Shown: positions 1 through 7,077, counted from the stretch's first letter. The stretch: DNA of 16,223 bases from Cryomorphaceae bacterium (GCA_027485365.1 JAIXRD010000307.1:1-16223), one strand, 5' to 3'. Numbers and translations: made by a program. The notes: generated by a model not told the origin, from the sequence alone.

Positions 1-387
1 GGTAATGTGGTGTTGAGACCCATAATTCTAAAGAATTCACAAGATTATATTCAATCTAAATTCCATACCGGGGTAAATCCTGTTGATTTTGTCTTTCATG
101 GAGGTTCCGGTTCAACATTAGCTGAAATCCGGGAGGCCATTGGGTATGGTGTGGTTAAAATGAACATCGATACCGATTTGCAATTTGCTTTTACGGAAGG
201 GGTTAGGGATTATGTGGTGAACAACTTAGAATACTTGAAAACCCAAATTGGCAATCCTGAAGGTGATGATAAGCCGAATAAAAAATACTACGATCCAAGA
301 AAATGGATGCGTGATGGAGAATTAACATTTATAAAACGCCTTGAGCAATCATTTTCGGATCTTAATAACTTGAATACCTTAATATGA
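1..387 (+). CDS. fbaA: Fructose-bisphosphate aldolase class II, C-terminal part (5' end outside window)
   Basis: This is the C-terminal ~128 codons of a zinc-dependent class II aldolase, the cytosolic enzyme that splits fructose-1,6-bisphosphate into dihydroxyacetone phosphate and glyceraldehyde-3-phosphate in glycolysis and gluconeogenesis. The reading frame is open from base 1 (G-N-V-V-L-R-P), so the GTG at base 7 is not a real start. Seen in the sequence: the FHGGSGS motif, whose His is a metal ligand in the family, followed by the GVVKMNIDTDLQ motif that contributes phosphate and active-site contacts. The tail (NPEGDDKPNKKYYDPRKW) matches the class IIA, E. coli FbaA-like, ending. The stop codon overlaps the accD start by four bases (ATGA), so the two genes are probably translationally coupled. 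The N-terminal half is not in the window. Confidence 0.95.
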   Translation, partial: GNVVLRPIILKNSQDYIQSKFHTGVNPVDFVFHGGSGSTLAEIREAIGYGVVKMNIDTDLQFAFTEGVRDYVVNNLEYLKTQIGNPEGDDKPNKKYYDPRKWMRDGELTFIKRLEQSFSDLNNLNTLI

Positions 388-1229
388 GTTGGTTTAAAAG
401 AAATAAAGAAGGAATCACCACTAAAACGGAGGAGAAAAAGGAAACTCCAGATGGGTATTGGACGAAATGTTCCAATTGTAAAACCCTTTACATCACAGAC
501 GACTTAGCAAAGAATAATTTTGTTTGTGAACGCTGTTCGCATCATGAACGCATCGATGCAGAATCCTATTTTCAGTTAATTTTCGATGAGGGTAAATACA
601 CTGAATTGGATCGGGACATGGTTTCTGGTGACCCCTTGGAGTTTCAGGATACAAAGAAATATGTTGACCGGGTAAAAAGTACGCAGAAAGCCACTGGCTT
701 AAAAGATGCCTTACGTGCAGCGTACGGAACGCTTGATGGACAACACTTAGTAATCGCAGCAATGGATTTTGGATTTATTGGCGGTTCTATGGGAAGTGTA
801 ATGGGAGAAAAGATTTCTCGTGCGATAATGAAAGCCATTGAGCTTAAAGCTCCATTTATGATTATTTCTAAATCGGGTGGTGCTCGGATGATGGAAGCCG
901 GGTATTCATTAATGCAAATGGCTAAAGTATCCGGAAATCTCGGGTTACTTTCTGAAGAAAAATTACCTTATATCTCTTATTTAACGGATCCAACCACAGG
1001 AGGCGTTACTGCTTCTTTTGCTATGCTTGGCGATATTAACATTGCGGAGCCCGGCGCATTAATTGCGTTTGCTGGTCCACGCGTAGTTCGAGAAACAATC
1101 GGTCGAGATCTACCTGATGGGTTCCAAACATCTGAATTCTTATTGGAGCATGGATTTTTAGATTTCATCATTGATCGAACCGAGATTCGGGAAAAATTGA
1201 GTCAGGCGATTCGACTTTTCATGAATTGA
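384..1229 (+). CDS. accD: Acetyl-CoA carboxylase carboxyltransferase subunit beta
   Basis: This is the beta subunit of the carboxyltransferase that, with AccA, moves CO2 from carboxybiotin to acetyl-CoA to make malonyl-CoA, the first committed step of fatty-acid synthesis. The 281-residue length is normal for AccD. An N-terminal zinc ribbon is visible: Cys29-x2-Cys32 and Cys48-x2-Cys51. The crotonase-fold body follows, with SKSGGARMMEAG, the glycine-rich DPTTGGVTASFAMLGD segment and the AEPGALIAFAGPRV oxyanion and CoA-binding region, all characteristic of AccD. The start is fixed by the ATGA overlap with the aldolase gene and by the normal N-terminal spacing to the zinc ribbon. Its TGA stop shares one base with the ATG of the downstream metallo-hydrolase gene. 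The aldolase-accD order is one I associate with Bacteroidota genomes. Confidence 0.97.
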   Translation: MSWFKRNKEGITTKTEEKKETPDGYWTKCSNCKTLYITDDLAKNNFVCERCSHHERIDAESYFQLIFDEGKYTELDRDMVSGDPLEFQDTKKYVDRVKSTQKATGLKDALRAAYGTLDGQHLVIAAMDFGFIGGSMGSVMGEKISRAIMKAIELKAPFMIISKSGGARMMEAGYSLMQMAKVSGNLGLLSEEKLPYISYLTDPTTGGVTASFAMLGDINIAEPGALIAFAGPRVVRETIGRDLPDGFQTSEFLLEHGFLDFIIDRTEIREKLSQAIRLFMN

Positions 1230-1930
1230 TGAAAATAACCAAGCTTACCGATGACAGCTCGTGGTTGATAGAAACGGCGGATTTTACCTTAGTGATCGAT
1301 CCCTGGTTTACTGCTCAACAAATGGACGGACATCCCTGGTTTTCTTTACAAAAACGTGCTGAAACCTACGGACCTTTTGAGTTTCCTAAGGACAAACCCT
1401 TGTTTATTTTTGTTTCTCATCCATTCTCTGATCACTGCCATAAAGAATCATTACTAACTTTTCCAACTGAAACAGTGGTGATTGCAGAAGACCGGGCACT
1501 AAAGAAAATTCGTGCGTGGAATTATTTTGAAACATTGACTCCCATAGCTAAGGCCCCGTTTTTATTGGAACAACTTACTAAAGTAAGTCTCCTTAATCAA
1601 ACACACCACGCCTTCATTTTACATGTGGAACGGAAAACCTTGATATATGCACCCCATGGGGTTAAATCAAGCCAAGATCTTCCAACGGTGGATGTGCTAA
1701 TTACCACTACCACGACCTACAACTTGCCTTTTTTCTTGGGTGGCACCGTAAATCTTGGGTTGAAAGAGGCAAAGGCTGTGCTCAATAAAACGAAGTCTAG
1801 TGTGGTATTAGCTACGCACGATCAACAAAAAGAGAGTAAAGGATTAGTTGGTTGGTTTGCCAAGCCGGTTTATGAAAATGAATCTACCTTTAAAAGGCTT
1901 TTGGCTGGAGACTCTTTATCGCTTGCTTAA
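1229..1930 (+). CDS. Metallo-beta-lactamase-fold protein of unknown substrate
   Basis: This 233-residue cytosolic protein has the layout of the metallo-beta-lactamase (MBL) superfamily: an N-terminal strand with LVIDPWF near residues 21-27, a motif SHPFSDHCH at 63-71, and a late strand with VVLATHDQ. The usual HxHxDH metal motif is present only as H64-P-F-S-D68-H69, with Phe where the second His is expected and extra His71 two residues on. Metal binding may therefore be altered. I cannot name a substrate; UlaG-like and other MBL proteins are possible relatives. ATG 1229 is chosen because it gives a TGATG junction with accD; the TTG one codon earlier is less likely. The 3' end overlaps the convergent DUF2805 gene by 15 bases. 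It is probably co-transcribed with the aldolase and accD. Confidence 0.8.
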   Translation: MKITKLTDDSSWLIETADFTLVIDPWFTAQQMDGHPWFSLQKRAETYGPFEFPKDKPLFIFVSHPFSDHCHKESLLTFPTETVVIAEDRALKKIRAWNYFETLTPIAKAPFLLEQLTKVSLLNQTHHAFILHVERKTLIYAPHGVKSSQDLPTVDVLITTTTTYNLPFFLGGTVNLGLKEAKAVLNKTKSSVVLATHDQQKESKGLVGWFAKPVYENESTFKRLLAGDSLSLA

Positions 1931-2182
1931 TTTGTTGAGTGTGATTTGTCGTTGCGCGTTGGCCTTGAATGTAGTTACTCCATCAATTCGCTTTTTTAGG
2001 TGCTTCAACGAGGAATCTTCTACGCGCTTACGCCATAGAATGTAACTGCTTCGTTTTAGTTCCTTTCGCATCAGCGCTCGGACTTCACTTTCCGTTAGAT
2101 TAAACTGAATTTTAATTGCATCGAATGGGGTTCGGTCTTCCCATGCCATTTCTATAATTCGATCGATTTCTTCCGGATTCAT
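1916..2182 (-). CDS. DUF2805 / TIGR03643 family small protein
   Basis: This 88-residue protein matches what I recall of the DUF2805 (TIGR03643) family: D-R-I-I-E-M-A-W-E-D-R-T-P-F at the N-terminus, E-S-E-V-R-A-L-M-R-K, then S-S-Y-I-L-W-R-K-R-V and a conserved K-H-L-K-K-R. The early part looks like a helix-turn-helix-style three-helix unit, so nucleic-acid binding is plausible but unproven. It starts inside the flavin reductase stop codon (ATGA overlap), so it is the second gene of a two-gene operon. From memory, this family often sits near photolyase/cryptochrome genes and flavin enzymes in marine Bacteroidota; no photolyase is in the window. Its 3' end overlaps the convergent MBL gene by 15 bases. 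The biochemical function is unknown. Confidence 0.85.
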   Translation of the reverse strand: MNPEEIDRIIEMAWEDRTPFDAIKIQFNLTESEVRALMRKELKRSSYILWRKRVEDSSLKHLKKRIDGVTTFKANAQRQITLNKLSKR

Positions 2183-2814
2183 GCTTTTATTCGAGGGGCT
2201 TTGTCGGGCTTGGCATATTCAAACCGTTGAATTATTTGTCCTTCGGTGTAGGCATCCAAACCAATGCATCCCACAATATGTGCTTTGGTTAGATCAGCAA
2301 ATCCATCGCTAGCCACAATGTCTTCTGGGTAGTTTATCCATTGAACTTCACCAATTACTAGGTTTGTTCCATTTAACGGAATCGGGATATTTTCTCTGAA
2401 TACTAATCCAAAGGAAATTGGGGCAGAGGCTACGCTTGGTGCATTAAATCCATCAACATAGTGTGGTTCTAATCCCGTTACATCAAATTCAGATTGCTGC
2501 TTCGGATACCGCGCCGAAGTCTGGTGTGCTGCGGCTATATCGTCGGTCGAAATTAAGTTGATTGTATATTCTTTCGTCTCAAGAATGTTCTCGTAGGTAT
2601 GACGTTCCACACTATCCGGCCTAAAGATAATCCCTAATAACGGTGGATTGGAACCAATATGAACCAAGGAATTAAAAATCGCAAGATTACCTTGGCTTGC
2701 GGAATCTTTTGTCCCGATTAAACAAACATTTTTATGGCCTACGATACTATTAAAATACTGTGCTTTAACTCGTTGTTCTAGCGTATCGTATTCAGCTCGG
2801 TTCATTAGCTTCAT
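2179..2814 (-). CDS. Flavin reductase-like FMN-binding protein
   Basis: This is a cytosolic protein of the flavin reductase / flavoredoxin split-barrel family, which binds FMN and uses NAD(P)H or electron carriers to reduce flavin or small substrates. Visible signatures are VCLIGTKDSASQGNLAIFNS, a long substrate/flavin strand with NPPLLGIIFRP, then HTYENILETKEYTINLIS, all typical of this fold. I chose ATG 2814 (M-K-L-M-N-R). An in-frame TTG at 2832 would add six residues, and ATG 2805 would remove three. The length, 211 residues, is normal. The gene overlaps the downstream DUF2805 start by four bases. It is divergent from the TauE gene, with 89 bases between the two ATGs. No clear -7 box is seen for it. 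The physiological substrate cannot be read from the sequence. Confidence 0.85.
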   Translation of the reverse strand: MKLMNRAEYDTLEQRVKAQYFNSIVGHKNVCLIGTKDSASQGNLAIFNSLVHIGSNPPLLGIIFRPDSVERHTYENILETKEYTINLISTDDIAAAHQTSARYPKQQSEFDVTGLEPHYVDGFNAPSVASAPISFGLVFRENIPIPLNGTNLVIGEVQWINYPEDIVASDGFADLTKAHIVGCIGLDAYTEGQIIQRFEYAKPDKAPRIKA

Positions 2815-2891
2815 AAGGGAATAACTATTCAAAAGGCCTTTTGTTTACTTCTTGTGTAACTTTTGCGACAATCTTATTCAATTGCAATCCC

Positions 2892-2899
2892 TACCTTTG
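2892..2899 (+). promoter_or_regulatory. Bacteroidota -7 box (TACCTTTG) for the TauE gene
   Basis: An exact match to the Bacteroidota sigma-A -7 consensus TAnnTTTG lies four bases before the ATG at 2904. If transcription starts about five bases after the box, as usual for this consensus, the first transcribed base is the A of ATG and the mRNA is leaderless. A TTTTGCGA sequence lies 23 bases upstream (2861-2868). Confidence 0.6.
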
Positions 2900-2903
2900 T
2901 TTA

Positions 2904-3713
2904 ATGGAGATTTTCGGATATTTGGCATCCTTAGTTATTGGGGTTTCCCTTGGGTTGATTGGAGGAGGAGGTTCCATTTTAACAGTTCCCGTGTTGGTTT
3001 ACCTGTTTCACATTGACCCCGTAAGTGCTACCGCATATTCTTTGTTTATTGTAGGTGCCACAAGTTTGGTGGGCGTTGTTCCGAAGTATCGGTTGGGAGA
3101 AGTGAATTTTAAAACGGCTTTAATTTTTGGTGTTCCGTCCATTGCGGCGGTGTTTTTAACGCGTTCATTTCTTGTGCCCTTAATTCCAAAGGTGCTGTTT
3201 ACAGTGGGGGAATTTCAAGTCACGAAACCACTCATGATGATGTTGCTTTTTGCAGTTCTAATGGTATTTGCTTCCGTTTCGATGATTCGAAAGCCTAAAA
3301 AAGAAACCTCAAATCAAGGGCCTCAAGTCTTTAACTATCCGATCATTGTGTTGGAAGGTACGGTTGTAGGGATACTTACGGGCTTAGTTGGTGCGGGAGG
3401 TGGGTTTTTAATTATTCCAGCCCTCGTTATTTTGAGTAAGCTGCCCATGAAACAAGCCGTAGGAACATCCTTGTTGATTATTGCTGCTAAATCGTTGATC
3501 GGGTTTACGGGGGATTTAGGTAAAACAACCATGGATTGGCCTTTATTGTTAATAATTTCAGGATTAGCCATCGTGGGTATTTTTATCGGTTCCTTACTTG
3601 CTAAACGTATCGCTGCTGATCGGTTAAAGAAAGGATTTGGGTGGTTTGTATTAGTGATGGGAATTTACATCATTGTGAAAGAACTGTTCTTTGCTTCCCC
3701 TTCGTCGCATTAG
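2904..3713 (+). CDS. TauE/SafE family membrane permease (putative sulfite/thiosulfate exporter)
   Basis: This 269-residue inner-membrane protein has the two internally duplicated glycine-rich halves of the TauE/SafE (TSUP) family: GLIGGGGS at about residues 17-24 followed by LTVPVLVYL, and GLVGAGGG at 160-167 followed by FLIIPALVIL. About eight hydrophobic segments are visible, with a charged loop at 128-140 between halves. Family members move sulfur-containing organic anions such as sulfite or sulfoacetate across the inner membrane. ATG 2904 is preferred because an in-frame TTG 63 bases earlier adds unlikely residues and would place the -7 box inside the coding region. The next gene is a persulfide dioxygenase-rhodanese, so export of sulfite or thiosulfate made during persulfide detoxification is a reasonable inference. 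The substrate is not shown by sequence. Confidence 0.88.
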   Translation: MEIFGYLASLVIGVSLGLIGGGGSILTVPVLVYLFHIDPVSATAYSLFIVGATSLVGVVPKYRLGEVNFKTALIFGVPSIAAVFLTRSFLVPLIPKVLFTVGEFQVTKPLMMMLLFAVLMVFASVSMIRKPKKETSNQGPQVFNYPIIVLEGTVVGILTGLVGAGGGFLIIPALVILSKLPMKQAVGTSLLIIAAKSLIGFTGDLGKTTMDWPLLLIISGLAIVGIFIGSLLAKRIAADRLKKGFGWFVLVMGIYIIVKELFFASPSSH

Positions 3714-3722
3714 TTTTAAATT

Positions 3723-3730
3723 TAACTTTA
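3723..3730 (+). promoter_or_regulatory. Near-consensus -7 box (TAACTTTA) before the persulfide dioxygenase gene
   Basis: The sequence matches TAnnTTTG in all but the final base and ends exactly five bases before the A of the ATG at 3735, the same spacing as the box before the TauE gene. It would give the second gene of the sulfur module its own leaderless transcript in addition to read-through from TauE. Confidence 0.4.
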
Positions 3731-3734
3731 CAGT

Positions 3735-5129
3735 ATGAATATTGAACAAATTTATACCGGGTGTCTAGCGCAAGGCGCGTATTATATTGTTTCCGGAAAT
3801 GAGGCCATCATTATTGATCCTCTGCGCGAAACCGCACCTTACTTGAATCGCCTAACTAAAGACGGAGTTAGCTTAAAATTCATTTTGGAAACGCATTTCC
3901 ATGCAGACTTTGTTTCCGGTCACTTAGACTTATCGAAGGCGACGGGTGCTCCCATAGTTTATGGGCCCAATGCTGCTCCGAGCTTTGATTTTTATTCAGC
4001 CAGAGATGGCGAATTATTGACCTTCGGTTCCTGTGCGATTAAGGTACTTCATACCCCAGGACATACCATGGAATCAACGTGTTATCTCTTGATTGATGAA
4101 AATGGCAAGGAAAGCGCCTTGTTTTCTGGAGATACCTTATTCATAGGCGATGTGGGTCGCCCTGACTTGGCCCAGAAAGCAGCTGCTATGACGCAAGAAG
4201 AATTAGCGGGAACGCTTTTTGAATCCTTACGAAATCAACTGATGCCCTTGGCCGATGACATCATCGTTTATCCAGCGCATGGCGCAGGCAGCGCTTGTGG
4301 TAAGAACATGTCAAAAGAAACGTTTGATTCACTTGGCAATCAAAAACGAACGAATTATGCCCTGCGTGCGGACATGACTAAGGAAGAGTTTATTCAAGAG
4401 GTAACCGATGGCTTACTTCCTCCACCCGCCTATTTTGGACAGAATGTAGCCATGAATAAATTAGGATATCAACCCTATGCCGAGGTGCTTTCAAAAGGTC
4501 TGACGCCACTAAATACTGAAATGATTCAAAGCTTAGATGAAGAGGTATTGTTGCTGGATACAAGACCGGCAGGAGAATTTGCGAAAGGATTTCTTCCAGG
4601 TAGTATTTTTATTGGCTTAGAAGGGCAATTCGCGCCATGGGTTGGAGCGCTTATTCCGAGTGTAAAACAACCTATTGTTATCATTACTACGGAAGGAAAA
4701 GAGGAGGAAACCGTACAGCGCTTGTCGCGTGTTGGCTATGATAATGTACTGGGATATTTAGCTGGAGGAATTGCAAGTTGGGAAGGTGAGTTGGACCAAA
4801 TTGATCGCCTAGAAGCTACGGCAGTTGAGCATGGATTAGCGACTAATGAAGTATTGATCGATGTGCGCAAGCCCGGTGAATATGACGCAGAACATTTGCA
4901 GGATGTTCCAAGCATTCCATTGGATTATATCAATGAGCGCATGGCTGAATTCCCCAAAGATAAAGGCCTCGTGCTTCATTGCGCAGGCGGTTACCGAAGC
5001 ATGATTGCCGCATCGATTTTGAAAGCGCGAGGATTTGATCAGATTAAGGATGTTATTGGTGGGTTCGGTGCCTTAGCAAAGACTTCGCTTCCAAAAACGG
5101 CGTATGTGTGTCCGAGTACCTTGAAATAA
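3735..5129 (+). CDS. CstB-like persulfide dioxygenase with two C-terminal rhodanese domains
   Basis: This 464-residue multidomain enzyme begins with an MBL-fold persulfide dioxygenase domain (about 1-235). Visible iron-site elements are THFHAD (His54, His56, Asp58), TPGH (His110), SGDTLF (Asp133) and YPAHG (His182). The dioxygenase domain oxidises low-molecular-weight persulfides to sulfite. Two rhodanese domains follow. The first (about 265-350) lacks the active-site Cys, with ITTEGKEEE in its place. The second (about 370-450) keeps Cys416 in the loop C-A-G-G-Y-R-S. This order (MBL, inactive rhodanese, active rhodanese) matches CstB of Staphylococcus aureus, which makes thiosulfate from persulfide. 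The gene lies 21 bases after the TauE exporter gene and is likely co-transcribed with it. A role in sulfide or persulfide detoxification is inferred from domains and context. Confidence 0.88.
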   Translation: MNIEQIYTGCLAQGAYYIVSGNEAIIIDPLRETAPYLNRLTKDGVSLKFILETHFHADFVSGHLDLSKATGAPIVYGPNAAPSFDFYSARDGELLTFGSCAIKVLHTPGHTMESTCYLLIDENGKESALFSGDTLFIGDVGRPDLAQKAAAMTQEELAGTLFESLRNQLMPLADDIIVYPAHGAGSACGKNMSKETFDSLGNQKRTNYALRADMTKEEFIQEVTDGLLPPPAYFGQNVAMNKLGYQPYAEVLSKGLTPLNTEMIQSLDEEVLLLDTRPAGEFAKGFLPGSIFIGLEGQFAPWVGALIPSVKQPIVIITTEGKEEETVQRLSRVGYDNVLGYLAGGIASWEGELDQIDRLEATAVEHGLATNEVLIDVRKPGEYDAEHLQDVPSIPLDYINERMAEFPKDKGLVLHCAGGYRSMIAASILKARGFDQIKDVIGGFGALAKTSLPKTAYVCPSTLK

Positions 5130-5176
5130 GAAGGAATTTAAGAACAATTACTACACTTGGTTAACTCATATTAAAT

Positions 5177-5189
5177 TACGAACTTCGTA
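5177..5189. promoter_or_regulatory. 13-bp perfect palindrome before the antitoxin gene (candidate operator)
   Basis: TACGAACTTCGTA is a perfect inverted repeat of 6-bp arms around a central C, ending three bases before the DUF433 ATG. Many toxin-antitoxin operons are repressed by their antitoxin at such sites. The location fits an autoregulatory operator; no binding data can be read from sequence. Confidence 0.45.
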
Positions 5190-5192
5190 TTT

Positions 5193-5414
5193 ATGGACAT
5201 AAAGCAATACATCGAAATTAACCCAGAAAAAAGATTCGGCAAGGCTATAATCAAGGGGACACGTATTTCGGTTGCCGATGTGTTGAATTGGTTGGCAAAT
5301 GGAATGACCCGTCAGGAAATTATTCGTGACTTTCCGGAATTAGGTGATGAACAGATCAATGCATGTTTGTTTATTGCTGCTTCCAGAGAAGGGCATTTAG
5401 GAATAGCATCATGA
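5193..5414 (+). CDS. DUF433 domain protein, probable antitoxin
   Basis: This 73-residue protein is a compact DUF433 domain: K-A-I-I-K-G-T-R-I-S-V-A-D-V-L-N-W-L-A-N-G-M-T, then I-I-R-D-F-P-E-L-G-D-E-Q-I-N-A-C-L. This is the characteristic winged helix-like antitoxin fold that pairs with PIN-like DUF5615 proteins. It would bind DNA with its helix-turn-helix-like part and neutralise its partner in the cytosol. The stop codon overlaps the ATG of the downstream DUF5615 gene by four bases (ATGA), the standard coupling of antitoxin and toxin. A 13-bp palindrome sits three bases upstream of its start. The alternative, that DUF433 acts here only as a regulator, cannot be excluded. Confidence 0.88.
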   Translation: MDIKQYIEINPEKRFGKAIIKGTRISVADVLNWLANGMTRQEIIRDFPELGDEQINACLFIAASREGHLGIAS

Positions 5415-5752
5415 AATTGCTGTTCGATCAAAATATTTCACACCGTTTAATCTCGCATATACACGACATCTTACCCGAAGCGAGGCAGGTTAGACAAATT
5501 GGTCTTGAAAATTCTTCAGACAAACAGATATGGGAATATGCAAAAGAACATAATTTCACTATTGTGACCTTTGACGGTGATTTCTATGATTTTTCGCTCG
5601 TTTGGGGTCATCCTCCAAAAATTATTTGGATTAGAACCTATATCCAGACGACAAAAAACGTGGAGGAAATGCTACGTAAACACATCAACACATTGATTGA
5701 CTTTCAAGATGATAAAGAACTTGCTTGTCTCGAAATAATACATGCAAGTTAA
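5411..5752 (+). CDS. DUF5615 PIN-like protein, probable toxin
   Basis: This 113-residue protein is a PIN-like (Mut7-C type) DUF5615 member, the usual partner of DUF433 antitoxins and a predicted metal-dependent ribonuclease. Acidic active-site candidates are Asp6 (K-L-L-F-D-Q-N-I-S), Asp37 in S-S-D-K-Q-I-W-E-Y-A, and Asp55/Asp57 in V-T-F-D-G-D-F-Y-D, all in the order typical for the family. The start at ATG 5411 is fixed by the ATGA overlap with the antitoxin stop; the TTG at 5363 in the same frame would place 16 unlikely residues within the antitoxin gene. The gene follows the sulfur module without obvious functional link, as expected of a movable two-gene cassette. An 8-bp direct repeat, ATGCAAGT, spans the end of the gene (5742-5749 and 5763-5770). 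Confidence 0.87.
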   Translation: MKLLFDQNISHRLISHIHDILPEARQVRQIGLENSSDKQIWEYAKEHNFTIVTFDGDFYDFSLVWGHPPKIIWIRTYIQTTKNVEEMLRKHINTLIDFQDDKELACLEIIHAS

Positions 5753-5791
5753 TCTGAATGCTATGCAAGTATTACCTTAGTTAATTTTATT

Positions 5792-6391
5792 TTATTTCCT
5801 TTTCGTAAGTAGATGAAATCCTAGTCCCGCACTAATGCCATATTGGGCGATGGAAACCGACATAAATGGAGTTTTTCGAATCCATCCGTTACTGTAATTT
5901 ATTTCGGCGAAAAAGTGACAGTATTTGGAAAAATAAAAACTTGTGCCACCTTTTAACATATAGGAGGGGCTAACACTCCATTGGTATGGCGCAGGAACGA
6001 TTAAAAACTGATGTTGCTCCATTTCGGCGATTACGACTCCTGGTTCTGCGTGAATGTCGAATTTCCAGTTTTTCTTACCGAGGTGATACCCAAACCCAGC
6101 ATAAATTGAGGTATAGTTTCGTGGAAATTTTTCTGGCGAATTAGTGAACAAAAGTTTTCCATTTGGAGCCATAATGTTGGCTTCTCCACGAACACTTATA
6201 CGGTTTTCTAATACATATTCTACAAACCCATTGATCAAGGCGACGGTAGTTTGTTGGGTGTAGAAACGAGTAGGGGCAATGGTCGCACTTGCTCGAAGCA
6301 AGGAAGGTTGAAAATAGCTTGGTTTTTCCTGGCTATAGATCAGGGTACTTACAAGCAAGAATAACCCTGTTATCTTCTGGTGAATCCCCAT
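5792..6391 (-). CDS. Exported protein of unknown function, probable outer-membrane beta-barrel
   Basis: This 199-residue protein starts with a signal peptide (M-G-I-H-Q-K-I-T-G-L-F-L-L-V-S-T-L-I-Y-S) with cleavage likely before Q-E-K-P. The remainder shows alternating hydrophobic/polar strands ending in aromatic residues (Y-T-S-I-Y-A-G-F-G-Y-H-L, G-G-T-S-F-Y-F-S, A-Q-Y-G-I-S-A-G-L-G-F-H-L), the look of a small outer-membrane barrel. I do not recognise a named family. It overlaps the upstream exported-protein gene by 22 bases and is surely its operon partner. The two may be paralogous in fold, as both are short, exported and strand-rich. No catalytic motif is visible. Confidence 0.75.
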   Translation of the reverse strand: MGIHQKITGLFLLVSTLIYSQEKPSYFQPSLLRASATIAPTRFYTQQTTVALINGFVEYVLENRISVRGEANIMAPNGKLLFTNSPEKFPRNYTSIYAGFGYHLGKKNWKFDIHAEPGVVIAEMEQHQFLIVPAPYQWSVSPSYMLKGGTSFYFSKYCHFFAEINYSNGWIRKTPFMSVSIAQYGISAGLGFHLLTKRK

Positions 6392-7047
6392 AACTTCGCA
6401 ATTTTATAGTTTAAACTTAGGGTTACCAACAGATGTCCCGCCAAGGATGCTCCCTTGTGTTCATTGAAACTTAGCATACCCGTCGTGAAATCATAGTCGG
6501 TTTCAATGTGATTTCCTAAGTGAATCATGTATTGTCCGGTGAGTGAAATATCAAACCTTGGAGATAACTCCAGGTGTGTTCCAAGCCCAGCTTGTACCGC
6601 AGAACTCCAACGTTCCGCCGACATTGGCCCATCCAAGGGACTGAACCCATCTTTAGCTTCAATCTTTGAATAATCAAAGCAATGCCCAGCCAGTATGTAC
6701 GGTCGAAATTTAGGTTTAAATTCTCCTTCTTGACGGAAATAGTCCAGCTGGTTTATTGGATAAAACAAAACACTCCACCCAATGTGATAATCGGTACGAT
6801 GTGCATAATTCAAAATGTCACTGGTGATGTAATCAAAAAACCAATCGGTATTCACTGCATCGGAAAATCGTAAACGAAATTGGCCTCCAACTCCGGTTCC
6901 CGTCATTTCGTTTTCATGGTCGTTAAATAAACTCACGGTGGTCCTTCCGCCAAGCGACAACATCCCGGCTGGCGTGTATTTTCGATCGGTCTGACCAAAA
7001 AAACAAAATCCAAGGGTGAGTGTAAAGATTAAATGTATGCCCTTCAT
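6370..7047 (-). CDS. Exported outer-membrane-like beta-barrel protein, unknown function
   Basis: This 225-residue protein has a signal peptide (M-K-G-I-H-L-I-F-T-L-T-L-G-F-C-F-F-G-Q) and then repeated amphipathic strands such as G-V-G-G-Q-F-R-L-R-F, W-S-V-L-F-Y-P-I and V-Q-A-G-L-G-T-H-L-E-L-S-P-R-F-D-I-S-L-T-G-Q-Y. These are consistent with a porin-family or OmpA-like barrel of the outer membrane. I chose ATG 7047 because it gives a clean signal peptide and follows a -7 box by four bases; an in-frame start 51 bases further upstream would add 17 unlikely residues and cover that box. The 3' end overlaps the downstream exported-protein gene by 22 bases. It is divergent from the cysteine desulfurase gene, with 52 bases between starts. 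No ligand or partner can be inferred. Confidence 0.75.
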   Translation of the reverse strand: MKGIHLIFTLTLGFCFFGQTDRKYTPAGMLSLGGRTTVSLFNDHENEMTGTGVGGQFRLRFSDAVNTDWFFDYITSDILNYAHRTDYHIGWSVLFYPINQLDYFRQEGEFKPKFRPYILAGHCFDYSKIEAKDGFSPLDGPMSAERWSSAVQAGLGTHLELSPRFDISLTGQYMIHLGNHIETDYDFTTGMLSFNEHKGASLAGHLLVTLSLNYKIAKLWGFTRR

Positions 7048-7051
7048 GTAA

Positions 7052-7059
7052 CTAAGGTA
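7052..7059 (-). promoter_or_regulatory. -7 box (TACCTTAG) for the outer-membrane protein pair
   Basis: On the minus strand TACCTTAG matches TAnnTTTG at all but one position and ends five bases before the A of ATG 7047, predicting a leaderless mRNA. TTTTGCGA lies 23 bases upstream (7083-7090, minus), the same spacing as upstream of the TauE gene. Confidence 0.5.
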
Positions 7060-7077
7060 AGAAAGAATTTGATTTTG

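Noticed and set aside
493..1171. Minus-strand open frames opposite accD
   Set aside because: They lie wholly inside a gene with strong family motifs and show no domain or start signal.
2841..2903. Longer N-terminus of the TauE protein starting at TTG 2841
   Set aside because: It would add 21 residues without family match and place the -7 box inside the coding region.
5771..7061. 12-base inverted match TTACCTTAGTTA at both ends of the outer-membrane gene pair
   Set aside because: A 12-base match is expected by chance several times in a 16-kb window. One copy is explained by the -7 box, and no mobile-element gene is present.
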